From the NCBI GenBank assembly GCA_964194555.1, contig CAXMMT010000050.1, positions 1 through 64,000 on the forward strand: a stretch of 64,000 nucleotides of DNA. Direction: 5' to 3'. The stretch is from SZUA-217 sp964194555 (GTDB lineage: Bacteria > Actinomycetota > Acidimicrobiia > Spongiisociales > ZC4RG35). A model generated the notes under the pieces. The model made no database searches and was not told the origin of the DNA. It saw nothing but the letters and a program-made list of their open reading frames with translations. Position numbers and translations under genes: made by a program. Of this stretch, positions 9,276-18,532 are shown in pieces. Position 1 is the first letter of the stretch, and every line of letters begins with the position of its first letter.

Positions 9276-10196
9276 ATGCGAATCGGCCTCATCAACCAGA
9301 TCCACGGTGGGCCGGACGGTGCTCAACCGGCCCCAACCTGGGAGTCCATCTCAACTAGAGCCGTTGCCGCCGAGGCTGCCGGGTTTGACATCTTCGTGTT
9401 CGAAGATGCGCTTCTCTACCGTGGGGAAGAAGACACCGACGGCGTCTGGGAGTCGGTTTCAATCGCGGCCGCATTGGCCGCAACCACTAAGCGGATTCGG
9501 ATCGGACAATCGGTGATCAACTCCCCATACCGATCGCCGGCATTGGTTGCGAGCATCGCTACCACACTCGATGAGATCTCAGGAGGACGGTATGTGCTGG
9601 GTATCGGAGCGGGCAACACTTTCGATTCGGACTATGAGGCCTTCGGGTTCCCAACCGATAAGCGTTACTCGCGTTTTGCCGAGGCGATACAGATCATTCA
9701 TGGCCTGCTGAAGATTGGCCAAATCGATTTCGAGGGCGAGTTCTACACGGTCAAGGAGGGTGAGTTGGTGCTTCGCGGCCCCAGTCCTGCCGGCCCACAA
9801 ATCAACATTGCTGGAGGAGGGCCGAAGATGTTGGAACTTGTCGCCAAATACGCAGACGAATGGAACTGGTGGGGGTGGGACGAGACATTCGATGAGATTC
9901 AGATCAGGCTGGATCCGATCATCGAGGCTCTTGTGCTCGCTTGTGAAGAAGAGGGGAGAGACCCGTTGAAGTTGGTGCGCACGTTCGATCTTTACACCTT
10001 GGTACCAGAAGGCTTCAGTGCCGAGGGTTCAGGCTTGGAGCATCCGGTTTCGGGCACCTCGAATCAGGTCGCCGAATTTCTCCTGGCGTTGGGTGAGCTG
10101 GGGTTCGCCGAAATCCGATGTGATGTCTTCCCGAGGACGATCGAGGCGATCGAAGCGATGCAGCCGGTAGTGGAGTTGGTGAACAGCGAGGGTTGA
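9276..10196 (+). CDS. LLM-class (luciferase-like) oxidoreductase, probably F420-dependent
   Basis: 306 residues with the bacterial-luciferase-like TIM-barrel fold. The pattern is MRIGLINQ, then AAEAAGFDIFVFED, then SGGRYVLGIGAGN, then PQINIAGGGPKMLELVAKYAD. These are hallmarks of the actinobacterial F420-dependent LLM family, although FMN use cannot be excluded. Substrate unknown. TAAGAT (9263-9268) ends 7 bases before the ATG with no ribosome-binding site, suggesting a leaderless message. It is convergent with the broken HNH gene. Confidence 0.85.
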   Translation: MRIGLINQIHGGPDGAQPAPTWESISTRAVAAEAAGFDIFVFEDALLYRGEEDTDGVWESVSIAAALAATTKRIRIGQSVINSPYRSPALVASIATTLDEISGGRYVLGIGAGNTFDSDYEAFGFPTDKRYSRFAEAIQIIHGLLKIGQIDFEGEFYTVKEGELVLRGPSPAGPQINIAGGGPKMLELVAKYADEWNWWGWDETFDEIQIRLDPIIEALVLACEEEGRDPLKLVRTFDLYTLVPEGFSAEGSGLEHPVSGTSNQVAEFLLALGELGFAEIRCDVFPRTIEAIEAMQPVVELVNSEG

Positions 10197-10198
10197 TG

Positions 10199-11589
10199 CC
10201 CGGGTCTCTATGGCCGGCGAGATTCTGTGCATGACTTGCGACTCAGGACACTTAGGGCTGGTCCAGATGTTCTGACCATCAATGCGTTTGTGTAGCCATC
10301 CGTGGTCTTTGAGGATGTGGTCGTGTCGGCATTTGGGCCCACCGTTGCAACTTGACGTCTCACCACCGTCGTTCCAGGGGGAGCAGATGGTCGAAGTCGC
10401 AGTCTTTGGCTGGCATCTGACAACCCACAAACGAACATGTCGGCTGGGTGGTCTCGATGTATCGTGTCAGGGCACTGGTAGGTCGTCTTGCAGTTGTGAC
10501 GATGTCGATGACCTGACCGTCGTTGTCGGTGACGACCGCTCGCCATTCGGCTTTCTGCTGGCTATCGGCAACCTTGCGGGCGACATCGGCGATGACCGGG
10601 CCCATGCCGGCGATATCGGCGGCATTGTCGTCGAGACCGGCGAGTGTTGTGAGATCGACCCGGATATCAACGAGGCCTCGGCCGCCCACGGTCGGGTCGG
10701 ATCCGAGAACCATGTCGATGGCGATGTCAGCTCGCATCTGGTCGTGAGTCCTGTTGTCGCCATCTTTCTTGAGTGAAATCATGTAGCTGTTGACCCGGCG
10801 TCCGATTGCCTTTGCCTGATCTATGGGGATATCGAGTAGGTGGACATTGCCTGTACCGTCGACCGTCTGCTCGATCCAGAGCAGACGTTGCTCGATGGCA
10901 TGCTCGTAGCGCTTCTTCGATTCTTCGGGATCAGTCTGAATACAGAGCTTGTGGATCCATGCCCGCAGTTGACCGGTGGTGAGTCTGGGAGCGCGGCCAG
11001 CGATCTCATCGACAATGGTGGCTGCATCTGACTCGGGTAGGTGCTCGGTTCCATCGATGATGACCCGAGCTCGCGGCCAATCAATGAGACCCTGGTCGAG
11101 CATCTCCCAGACCCGGGGGAGTCGTTCGACGAGGTCGCTGGCCTCGGACAGGCGACTTTCAGCGGCCCGGCGGGTCATGGTGAGCGCAGCCCGGATCTCG
11201 TCGGAGGCAAACTCTGCCGCCTCCTCGATTCGCTCAGCGGACGATTCGGCGTTTCCCGGGGCCGAGTAGGAGATTTCGACGGCATCGGCCATCGATCCTG
11301 CCTGATGATGCGAAACCTGACGTTCTTGAGCGACCATGGTGCGAACCAGGTCGTGTCCGTTGAGTTTCGACCGGTCGACTCGAGTCAGGGCCATAGAGAG
11401 GAGGGGGCCCGGGGGAATGCGATCAAAACCGATGGGGAGTTGATGAATGTCGGCAACGGGGGAGTCTTGGGCGCCCGCCTCTTGGGTCAACCGGTAGACC
11501 AGATCATCAAACCCGTCGTCGAAAAGAGAGTCATATTCGTCGGTCTCCCCCGCCAAGAGTCCGACACCAGAAGCCTGAGCATCGAACAT
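10199..11589 (-). pseudogene. DUF222/HNH endonuclease (13E12-like), frameshifted
   Basis: Starts at ATG 11589 (MFDAQASG). The N-terminal two thirds is a DUF222 domain (RVWEMLDQGLIDWPRARVI, TTGQLRAWIHK). The HNH domain begins with CSFVGCQMPAKDCDFDH and is cut by a stop at 10360 after LLPLERRW. The missing half, with the second pair of metal-site residues (GGPKCRHDH) and DHGWLHKRIDG..IWTSP, continues in the next frame. Removing one G from the five-G run 10377-10381 would join the frames as LLPWNDGGET. Beyond WTSP the frame has no stop until 10029, inside the neighbouring gene, so the 3' end also looks eroded. The cause may be real decay or an assembly error. A LexA-type box covers the start. 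Confidence 0.8.
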
Positions 11590-11597
11590 ATGTTCGA
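11582..11597. promoter_or_regulatory. LexA (SOS) box
   Basis: The perfect 16-base palindrome TCGAACATATGTTCGA matches the mycobacterial/actinobacterial LexA consensus TCGAAC-N4-GTTCGA. It covers the start codon of the minus-strand HNH gene and touches its apparent -10 (TACAGT on the minus strand, 11597-11602, 7 bases before the ATG). A bound repressor would block initiation. Confidence 0.75.
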
Positions 11598-11713
11598 CTG
11601 TACCCAAGGCTCCGCCACAAGTCAAGAGACTTCTTTCAAGCGATGGTCCAAAGAGGCGGGCAAGACGACTGTCCTCGGTCAGTCCGGCCCGCTACCCTTT
11701 GCTAGCTTCGATT

Positions 11714-11758
11714 TTGCCTATCCGATTGCCGTCCATAACCTTTGTGAAGCCGTTCACA
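11714..11758 (+). promoter_or_regulatory. ATP synthase operon promoter with CRP/GlxR-type site
   Basis: TTGCCT (11714-11719), a 16-base spacer and TAACCT (11736-11741) form a candidate promoter. Directly downstream is TTTGTGAAGCCGTTCACAAA (11741-11760), a perfect inverted repeat with a 4-base centre. Its core TGTGA-N6-TCACA (11743-11758) is the CRP/GlxR consensus. The site would overlap the transcription start, so repression is the simpler reading. Confidence 0.55.
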
Positions 11759-11769
11759 AACGAGTCCCT

Positions 11770-12006
11770 GTGAAACAACCACGAACAACAAGTCAGGTCG
11801 CCGGTGCCATCAATGATGGATGGCTCGAGGGTGGTTCGTTCGTCTCTTCGATACTCGCCGGCACATTGCTGGGTCTTCTCGCCGACAATTGGCTGGGTAC
11901 CGATCCATGGTTGGTCGTCATAGGGATAATCGTGGGCGCCTACTCAGGTTTTGTCAGAGTTTGGCGGTACTCGATAAAGATGGAAGAGGACCCGCGTGAG
12001 CGTTGA
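11770..12006 (+). CDS. AtpZ/AtpI-type small membrane protein of ATP synthase operon
   Basis: 78 residues from GTG 11770 with two transmembrane helices (about residues 23-40 and 45-63). They are separated by a short turn with the polar/charged pattern LADNWLGTDPW. This matches the ATPase_gene1 (AtpZ) family found first in many atp operons. These proteins are thought to help c-ring assembly or Mg/Ca homeostasis. The frame continues far upstream, but that part is antisense to the HNH gene and has no family resemblance. It overlaps the next gene by 11 bases. Confidence 0.75.
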   Translation: MKQPRTTSQVAGAINDGWLEGGSFVSSILAGTLLGLLADNWLGTDPWLVVIGIIVGAYSGFVRVWRYSIKMEEDPRER

Positions 12007-12409
12007 GAACCTGACGCCGGTGGAGAGCATCCTGGCGCGTCACACCGTTGCACGGGTTGTCTACGTGGGACCCGTCCTCGTTGGTCTCTTCGCCATCACC
12101 GGGGGCTGGACCGGGGCGTGGAGCGCTGCTCTGGGCCTGGCCGTTGTCATAGCCAACTTTCTGCTTGCTGGCGCCATTCTCTCGATTTCGGCAAGGATCA
12201 GCCTTCAGGCTTATCATGCCGCCGCCCTGATTGGCTTCATCCTGCGACTGGGCTTGTTCGCCGGGGCTGTCTATCTGATAGCGGCACTGGTGGATGTTGA
12301 CCGATTGGCCTTCGGGATCTCAGCGGTGGTCGGATACCTCACGCTGCTGATCATCGAAGCGATCGCTGTCTCCAAAGGGAAAGAAAGGGACCTGAGTTGG
12401 ACCAACTGA
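11996..12409 (+). CDS. atpI: ATP synthase protein I-like membrane protein
   Basis: 137 residues from GTG 11996 with four hydrophobic helices, resembling the ATP synthase I (AtpI) family that assists c-ring assembly. It overlaps both neighbours (11 bases upstream, 13 bases into atpB), indicating translational coupling. Assignment rests mainly on position and topology. Confidence 0.7.
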   Translation: MSVENLTPVESILARHTVARVVYVGPVLVGLFAITGGWTGAWSAALGLAVVIANFLLAGAILSISARISLQAYHAAALIGFILRLGLFAGAVYLIAALVDVDRLAFGISAVVGYLTLLIIEAIAVSKGKERDLSWTN

Positions 12410-13215
12410 TTCTGGCTAGCGAAGAGTGCGACGTAGTCAACGAGGTCATCTGTGCCCCCGCCGACGTCAAAGAGCTGTTCGAGTTCACCGACGTGATCTT
12501 CAGCATCGGTCCTCTGGGCTTCACTCGAACCATCATCTTGTTCTTCCTGGCAGCCTTCGTCGTTGTCGGTCTTCTTTACTTCGGGCTCCGCAAACGACGG
12601 ATGGTCCCATCGAAGTTCGGTGTGGTCATCGAATCACTCCTCGACTTCGTCAAGAACGGCATCGCCAAGGACATCATCGGACCGGAGGGCGCGAGGTACG
12701 TCCCCTATCTGACAGCCATCTTCCTTTTCATACTCGTCGGCAACCTCTTCGAGGTGACTCCGCTGATCAACTTCCCGATCACGTCGCGAATGGCTATCCC
12801 CGCCTTTCTGGCCATCGTCACATATGTGATCTTCGTCTTCATCGGGTTCGGGAAGAACAAGTTTCGCTATCTGGCAGACACTGTCTGGCCAAAACACGTC
12901 CCGATCGGTCTGAGATGGCTCGTCGGGCTCATCGAGCTGGTCTCGATCTTCCTGCTCCGACCCTTCACGCTGGCCGTCCGGCTGTTTGCCAACATGGTGG
13001 CGGGTCACCTGATGCTGACCCTCCTGCTCGGGTCTGGCGTTATCTTCCTCTCGGCGTTCCCCGAAATCGGGCTCAAGGCTCTCGTCGGAATCCCCTGGTT
13101 TGCCCTCGGGCTTGGGATTTATCTGTTCGAGATCGTGGTCTCGGTCCTGCAGGCATACATATTCACTCTGCTGTCGGCGGTTTACATCCAGTCGTCAGTC
13201 CACTTCGAGCACTAA
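12397..13215 (+). CDS. atpB: ATP synthase Fo subunit a
   Basis: 272 residues with about six membrane helices. The essential arginine of the proton channel is in LAVRLFANMVAGHLML (about residue 195). The start is TTG 12397 (MDQLIL), inside the atpI frame. Subunit a forms the two half-channels against the c-ring in the plasma membrane. Confidence 0.95.
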   Translation: MDQLILASEECDVVNEVICAPADVKELFEFTDVIFSIGPLGFTRTIILFFLAAFVVVGLLYFGLRKRRMVPSKFGVVIESLLDFVKNGIAKDIIGPEGARYVPYLTAIFLFILVGNLFEVTPLINFPITSRMAIPAFLAIVTYVIFVFIGFGKNKFRYLADTVWPKHVPIGLRWLVGLIELVSIFLLRPFTLAVRLFANMVAGHLMLTLLLGSGVIFLSAFPEIGLKALVGIPWFALGLGIYLFEIVVSVLQAYIFTLLSAVYIQSSVHFEH

Positions 13216-13224
13216 GGAGAAAGA

Positions 13225-13449
13225 ATGGAAGGCAATATCGAGGTACTCAAAGGTGCCATCGCACTCATTGGGTATGGACTCGCGGCCGTGGGGCCCGGCG
13301 TCGGAATCGGCATCGTGGTCGGCAATGCGATCACCGCCATGGCGCGTCAGCCTGAAATGGCAGGCACCATCAGAACCACGATGTTTCTCGGAATCGCGTT
13401 TACCGAGGCGCTGGCTCTGATCGGTTTCGTGCTGTTCTTCATCGCCTAG
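13225..13449 (+). CDS. atpE: ATP synthase Fo subunit c
   Basis: 74-residue hairpin of two membrane helices joined by the polar loop ARQPEMAG (residues 40-47). The ion-binding carboxylate is Glu in AFTEALALIG in helix 2. Helix 1 has GPGVGIGIVVGN without the Gln, and helix 2 lacks the Ser/Thr after Glu seen in sodium types, so proton coupling is expected. AAGGAG precedes the ATG. Confidence 0.96.
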   Translation: MEGNIEVLKGAIALIGYGLAAVGPGVGIGIVVGNAITAMARQPEMAGTIRTTMFLGIAFTEALALIGFVLFFIA

Positions 13450-13459
13450 AGGTCAAAAG

Positions 13460-14008
13460 ATGCAGTTTCTGATCGCCACAATCCTTTATCAGGAGGAGGG
13501 GGAGTCCAGCTCCAACGTGAGTCTGGTTCTCCCCGAGACGGCTGAGCTCATCGCCGGGATCATCGCCTTTGCGATCGTCTTCTTCTTTGTCTGGAAGTGG
13601 GCTCTTCCCACCCTGAACAAGACTCTCGAAACCCGCCAGCTTGCCGTGTCCGGCGAACTGGCCGGTGCGGAGAAGGCGAAAGTCGAGGCCGAGAGTCTTC
13701 TTTCGGATTACAGGTCACAGCTTGCTGAGGCCAAGTCCGAGGGAAACAGGATTCTCGAAGATGCCCGTGTTTCTGCAGAGCAGTTGAAGGCAGACCTTCT
13801 GTCCAGGGCGGAGACCGATGCGGAAAACATCCGCAGCAAGGCTCGTGATGACGCATCTGCCGAGAAGTCTCGTGCTTTGGCCGAGGCGCGAACCCAGGTG
13901 GGCGACATCTCGGTGGACCTCGCCGGGAAGATCGTCGGCGAGGCACTGGACTCCGATGCCCACCAGGCCCTGATCGACCGCTACCTGGCCGACCTGGAGA
14001 AACTTTAA
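13460..14008 (+). CDS. atpF: ATP synthase Fo subunit b
   Basis: 182 residues. One N-terminal membrane helix (about residues 29-50, AGIIAFAIVFFFVWKWALP) is followed by a long charged coiled coil rich in Ala, Glu and Lys, the peripheral stalk. It is a stand-alone b subunit; delta is encoded separately, unlike the b-delta fusion of mycobacteria. Confidence 0.94.
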   Translation: MQFLIATILYQEEGESSSNVSLVLPETAELIAGIIAFAIVFFFVWKWALPTLNKTLETRQLAVSGELAGAEKAKVEAESLLSDYRSQLAEAKSEGNRILEDARVSAEQLKADLLSRAETDAENIRSKARDDASAEKSRALAEARTQVGDISVDLAGKIVGEALDSDAHQALIDRYLADLEKL

Positions 14009-14026
14009 GTGCTGGGGGGCAACTAG

Positions 14027-14557
14027 GTGACCGACCGTATCACCGGATACGCCAATGGCATCTTCGAGCTCGCCAGGGCCGAAGGCGAGTTGGAGCGCGT
14101 CGAAAACGAGTTGTTCATCATCGCCCAGGCACTCGATGACTCGCCCGAGCTCCGATCGACCTTGACCGACCCCCAATTGCCCATGGAGAGAAAGCAGGCG
14201 CTGGTCGAGGACCTCATTGGTGGGCGGGCGTCTTCGCTCAGTTTGGATCTCGTTCAACTGATCGTTAGTCAGGGTCGTGCATCGGAGTTATCCGACATCG
14301 CCAGAGCCGTGGTCGAAGCCGCCGCCGCTTCCCGCGACAAGGCGGTGGCAGAGGTCCGTTCCGCGGTCCCACTCGATGCAGACACAATCGAGCGCTTGGC
14401 CTCTGCCCTGGGAAGAGCAACCGGAAAGAGTGTTGAAGTCAAAGTAGTTGTCGATGAGTCGGTCATCGGAGGCATCGTTGCCCGGGTGGGCGACACCGTG
14501 ATCGATGGATCGTTGGCACGCCGAGTCGACTCGCTGCGACAGGCCGTAGAGAGCTAG
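14027..14557 (+). CDS. atpH: ATP synthase F1 subunit delta
   Basis: 176 residues starting at GTG 14027 behind the purine-rich GGGGGCAACTAG. It begins RITGYANGIFELA, the typical N-terminal helix of delta/OSCP. The C-terminal part has VDESVIGGIVARVGDTVIDGS, the conserved delta signature. It links the peripheral stalk to the top of F1. Confidence 0.94.
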   Translation: MTDRITGYANGIFELARAEGELERVENELFIIAQALDDSPELRSTLTDPQLPMERKQALVEDLIGGRASSLSLDLVQLIVSQGRASELSDIARAVVEAAAASRDKAVAEVRSAVPLDADTIERLASALGRATGKSVEVKVVVDESVIGGIVARVGDTVIDGSLARRVDSLRQAVES

Positions 14558-14597
14558 GAGACAGTTGTGAAACCATGTCACGCATCCAAGGAGATAC

Positions 14598-16139
14598 ATG
14601 TCTGATTTGACCATCACCGCCGATCAGATCACCTCGTCGATCCGCGCCCAGATCGAAGACTGGGAGCCCGAGATCGACAAGGAGACAGTCGGCTATGTGA
14701 AGTCGATTGCCGACGGAGTCGCCCGAGTCGAGGGTCTGCCTAATGCGATGGCCTCCGAACTGTTGGAATTTCCCGGTGGTCTCATCGGAGTCGCTCTGAA
14801 CATCGACGAAGATGACCTTGGCGTCGTCTTCCTCGGTGAGTACACCCACATCGAAGAAGGCAATGCCGTCAAGCAGACGGGCAAGGTTCTCTCTGTGCCT
14901 GTTGGCGATGCTCTCCTTGGTCGTGTCATCGACCCCCTCGGAAATCCGATCGACGCCAAGGGAACCATCGAGACCACCGAGCGCCGTCTTCTCGAGACCC
15001 AGGCCCCTTCCGTCGTTGAGCGCCAGCCTGTTACGGAACCGCTTCAAACCGGAATCAAGACCATCGACTCGATGACCCCGATCGGTCGTGGCCAGCGTCA
15101 GTTGATCATTGGCGACCGTCAAACGGGCAAGACCGCTCTGCTTGTCGACACCATCATCAACCAGAAGCAGTATTGGGGCACCGACCAGGCCGTCAAGTGC
15201 ATCTACGTCGCCATTGGCCAGAAGGCCTCCACGGTGGCCGAGGTTGTCCAGACACTCGAAGAGCACGGTGCAATGGAGTACACGGTCGTGGTCAACGCCG
15301 CGGCGTCAGATGCTGCGGCTTTGCAGATGTACGCGCCCTACGCCGGATCGGCGATCGGCCAGCATTGGATGTATAAAGGCGAGCACGCCTTGATCATGTT
15401 CGACGATCTCTCCAAGCAGGCCGTTGCTTATCGAGAGATCTCCCTGCTGCTGCGCCGGCCTCCCGGTCGTGAGGCCTATCCAGGTGATGTCTTCTATCTC
15501 CATAGCCGTCTTCTAGAACGTTGCGCCAAGCTGTCCGATGAGCTCGGCGCCGGCTCGCTGACCGGTCTTCCTGTCATCGAGACCAAGGCCGATGACATTT
15601 CTGCGTACATTCCGACCAACGTCATTTCGATCACCGATGGACAGTGCTTCCTCAAGACCGATCTGTTCTTCCAGGGGGTGCGCCCGGCCATGGACGCCGG
15701 CGAGTCTGTTTCCCGGGTCGGTGGCGCTGCTCAGATCAGTGCCATGAAGAAGATCGCCGGTCCATTGCGTCTCAACCTTGCCCAGTTCCGTGAGCTCGCG
15801 GCCTTCGCAGAGTTCGGTTCCGAGCTTGACGCGGCTTCGCTCGCCCAGCTGGAACGCGGACGTCGAGTCGTCGAAGTTCTCAAGCAGCCCCAATACGCAC
15901 CGGTGCCTGTGGAGGAGCAGGTTCTGACTCTGTTCGCGGTGACCGAGGGTCACATGGATGACATATCGGTTGGAGACATTCGTCGATTCGATACCGAGCT
16001 AAGGGAGCACTTCCGGACCCGTCATACCAATGTCCTGGCCACCATCTCGGAGACCGGGAAGCTGCCCGAGGGTGATGACATGGTCGAAGGCATTGACGCC
16101 TTCAAAGAGATCTTCGAAGGCTCTGAAACGGCTGAATAG
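14598..16139 (+). CDS. atpA: ATP synthase F1 subunit alpha
   Basis: 513 residues. The Walker A loop is GDRQTGKT at 172-179. The signature region with PPGREAYPGDVFYLHSRLLE is intact. AAGGAG lies before the ATG. It forms the non-catalytic nucleotide sites of the F1 hexamer. The stop overlaps the GTG of atpG by one base. Confidence 0.98.
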   Translation: MSDLTITADQITSSIRAQIEDWEPEIDKETVGYVKSIADGVARVEGLPNAMASELLEFPGGLIGVALNIDEDDLGVVFLGEYTHIEEGNAVKQTGKVLSVPVGDALLGRVIDPLGNPIDAKGTIETTERRLLETQAPSVVERQPVTEPLQTGIKTIDSMTPIGRGQRQLIIGDRQTGKTALLVDTIINQKQYWGTDQAVKCIYVAIGQKASTVAEVVQTLEEHGAMEYTVVVNAAASDAAALQMYAPYAGSAIGQHWMYKGEHALIMFDDLSKQAVAYREISLLLRRPPGREAYPGDVFYLHSRLLERCAKLSDELGAGSLTGLPVIETKADDISAYIPTNVISITDGQCFLKTDLFFQGVRPAMDAGESVSRVGGAAQISAMKKIAGPLRLNLAQFRELAAFAEFGSELDAASLAQLERGRRVVEVLKQPQYAPVPVEEQVLTLFAVTEGHMDDISVGDIRRFDTELREHFRTRHTNVLATISETGKLPEGDDMVEGIDAFKEIFEGSETAE

Positions 16140-17020
16140 TGGCCAGCGCCCAGCTTCGTGACACCCGACGTCGGATCAAGAGCGTTGAGGCGACCAAGAA
16201 GATCACTCGTGCCATGGAGCTGATTGCTGCCAGTCGCATCCCCAAGGCCCAAGCCCGTGTTTATGGTTCCAAGCCTTATACGGCAAAGCTGATCGAGGTC
16301 ATCGAGAATGTCGGCGCGGGAGGTGCCGGAGGCGGGCACAAGCTTCTCGAGCGTCGGGAACAAAAGAACGTTGGGCTGCTGATTGTCTCGTCCGACCGTG
16401 GATTGGCCGGGGCCTACGCATCGAGCATCATTCGTCTGGCGGAGACTCGCGTGTTCGAGTTGGAGCGAGAGGGCAAAGACGTAATCATCTACGCGATAGG
16501 CAAGAAAGCCTTGTCCTTCTTCCGCTATCGCGACTATCACATCGAACAGGCCTACCTCGGAGTCACCGACACACCTGGATACGGGAATGCCCGCGCTGTC
16601 GGCAACCGGGTCATGGAGGATTACGCCGTCGAGCGCATCGACGCACTCGAAGCGTTCTACACGAGGTTCCAGTCGGCCATGACACAAGTGGCGACACATC
16701 AAGAGGTGCTCCCGATCGCCCCGCCGGAGATGGCGGAAGGAGAAGGAGCGATTCAAGTCTCCTATGGGTTCGAGCCATCACCCGAGGAGATCCTCAACCG
16801 ACTTCTTCCCCGGTATGTGGAAGCCATCATCTTCAACATGTTGCTCGAATCGTCGGCTTCGGAGCACAGTGCCCGACGCCGGGCGATGAAGGCTGCAACC
16901 GACAATGCGGAGGAGCTGATCAAGAATCTGACGGTCCAGGCCAACCGGGCCCGCCAGGCCGAGATCACAACAGCCATCACCGAGATTGTCGGTGGCGCCG
17001 AAGCTTTGGTGGAGTCCTGA
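16139..17020 (+). CDS. atpG: ATP synthase F1 subunit gamma
   Basis: 293 residues from GTG 16139. The N-terminal helix RRRIKSVEATKKITRAMELIA and the C-terminal helix ending ARQAEITTAITEIVGGAEAL form the rotor coiled coil. SSDRGLAGAY is the conserved middle motif. Confidence 0.97.
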   Translation: MASAQLRDTRRRIKSVEATKKITRAMELIAASRIPKAQARVYGSKPYTAKLIEVIENVGAGGAGGGHKLLERREQKNVGLLIVSSDRGLAGAYASSIIRLAETRVFELEREGKDVIIYAIGKKALSFFRYRDYHIEQAYLGVTDTPGYGNARAVGNRVMEDYAVERIDALEAFYTRFQSAMTQVATHQEVLPIAPPEMAEGEGAIQVSYGFEPSPEEILNRLLPRYVEAIIFNMLLESSASEHSARRRAMKAATDNAEELIKNLTVQANRARQAEITTAITEIVGGAEALVES

Positions 17021-17072
17021 TGGACCCCGCGACCAACATTCGGGCTGACAGGTATCAGATAGAACTATCACG

Positions 17073-18524
17073 ATGGAGCGAGAAATGAGTGACGCCAGTC
17101 ACGATACGAAGAAACGTGTTGGCCGGATCGTCAAGGTCGCTGGACCGGTTGTGGACGTTGAGTTCCCACCGGACAACCTTCCTGAGATTCTCAACGCGAT
17201 AGAGATCTACTTCAGTCTCCTCGGGGAGGACAAAATGGTCCTTGCCGAGGTGGCCCAACACCTGGGCGGGTCAAAGATCCGCGCCATCGCACTGGCGCCG
17301 ACAGACGGAATGACCCGTGGCTCCGAGGTGGCCGACACCGGGTCACCGATCATGGTGCCGGTCGGAGATCAGACCCTCGGTCATATCTTCAACGTCTGGG
17401 GTGACTCCCTCGATGCGCCTGATCAGGACTTCTCGGAGCCTCGCTGGCCGATTCACCGAGCACCTCCGGCGTTTGCGGATGTGGAGCCGCAAAAGACCAT
17501 CTTCGAAACCGGGATCAAAGTCCTCGACCTGATATGTCCTTACCTCGAAGGCGGGAAGATCGGTCTGTTCGGCGGCGCCGGTGTCGGCAAGACGGTCTTG
17601 ATTCAGGAAATGATCAACCGCGTGGCCACCCAACATGGTGGGGTGTCGGTCTTTGCCGGCGTGGGGGAGCGGACGCGTGAAGGCAACGACCTCTTCCTGG
17701 AAATGAAGGAGTCGGGGGTCATAGACAAAGCGGCACTGACTTTTGGTCAGATGGATGAGCCACCCGGAGTCCGGCTTCGTGTGGCACTGGCGGCCCTGAC
17801 CATGGCCGAATATTTCCGCGACGTTCAGCAGCAGGACGTTTTGCTCTTCATCGACAACATCTTCCGCTTCACCCAGGCAGGCTCCGAGGTGTCGACCCTT
17901 CTGGGACGGATGCCGTCGGAGGTGGGTTATCAGCCCAACCTCGCCGACGAGATGGGAGCTCTCCAGGAGCGGATTACGTCTCTGAAGGGCCGGTCGATCA
18001 CATCTCTCCAAGCCATCTACGTTCCTGCCGACGACATCACCGATCCGGCGCCTCATACCGCATTCGCCCACCTCGATGCGACCACGGTGCTGTCACGCCC
18101 GCTCACGGCCCTTGGCATCTACCCAGCCGTCGACCCGCTCGACTCCGCGAGCCGTGCACTCGACCCGCAGATAGTTGGTGAGGAGCACTACGGCGTGACC
18201 GTCGAGGTGCAGCGGATCCTGCAGCGGTACAAGGACCTTCAGGACATCATTGCCATTCTCGGCATCGACGAACTGTCCGAAGAGGACAAGCTGGTGGTGG
18301 GTCGTGCCCGTCGGATCCAACGCTTCCTGGCACAACCGATGTTCGTCGCTGAGCAGTTCACCGGTCAGGTTGGTATCTACACACCGATGGAGGAGACGAT
18401 TGCCTCGTTCAAGGCTCTGATCGACGGTGAGATGGACCAATACCCGGAACAGGCCTTCTACATGGTCGGTGGTCGCGAGGATGTCGAGCGCAAGGCCGCC
18501 GAGATCGAAGGCGCCGCCGCTTAG
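17073..18524 (+). CDS. atpD: ATP synthase F1 subunit beta
   Basis: 483 residues from ATG 17073; ATG 17085 four codons later is equally possible. Walker A GGAGVGKT is at 167-174, the catalytic Glu lies in AGVGERTREGNDL, and the DELSEEDKL motif is in the C-terminal domain. This is the catalytic subunit of the rotary ATPase. Confidence 0.98.
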   Translation: MEREMSDASHDTKKRVGRIVKVAGPVVDVEFPPDNLPEILNAIEIYFSLLGEDKMVLAEVAQHLGGSKIRAIALAPTDGMTRGSEVADTGSPIMVPVGDQTLGHIFNVWGDSLDAPDQDFSEPRWPIHRAPPAFADVEPQKTIFETGIKVLDLICPYLEGGKIGLFGGAGVGKTVLIQEMINRVATQHGGVSVFAGVGERTREGNDLFLEMKESGVIDKAALTFGQMDEPPGVRLRVALAALTMAEYFRDVQQQDVLLFIDNIFRFTQAGSEVSTLLGRMPSEVGYQPNLADEMGALQERITSLKGRSITSLQAIYVPADDITDPAPHTAFAHLDATTVLSRPLTALGIYPAVDPLDSASRALDPQIVGEEHYGVTVEVQRILQRYKDLQDIIAILGIDELSEEDKLVVGRARRIQRFLAQPMFVAEQFTGQVGIYTPMEETIASFKALIDGEMDQYPEQAFYMVGGREDVERKAAEIEGAAA

Positions 18525-18532
18525 GCACTCTG

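Noticed and set aside
10029..10430. Separate 133-codon minus-strand gene
   Set aside because: It is the displaced HNH half of the frameshifted DUF222 gene plus antisense of the LLM oxidoreductase.
11041..11769. Long upstream extension of the AtpZ-like frame
   Set aside because: Antisense to the DUF222 gene and covers the ATP synthase promoter; only the last 78 codons match the family.
13225..13449. Sodium-specific ATP synthase
   Set aside because: Subunit c lacks the helix-1 Gln and the Ser/Thr after the helix-2 Glu that mark sodium binding.
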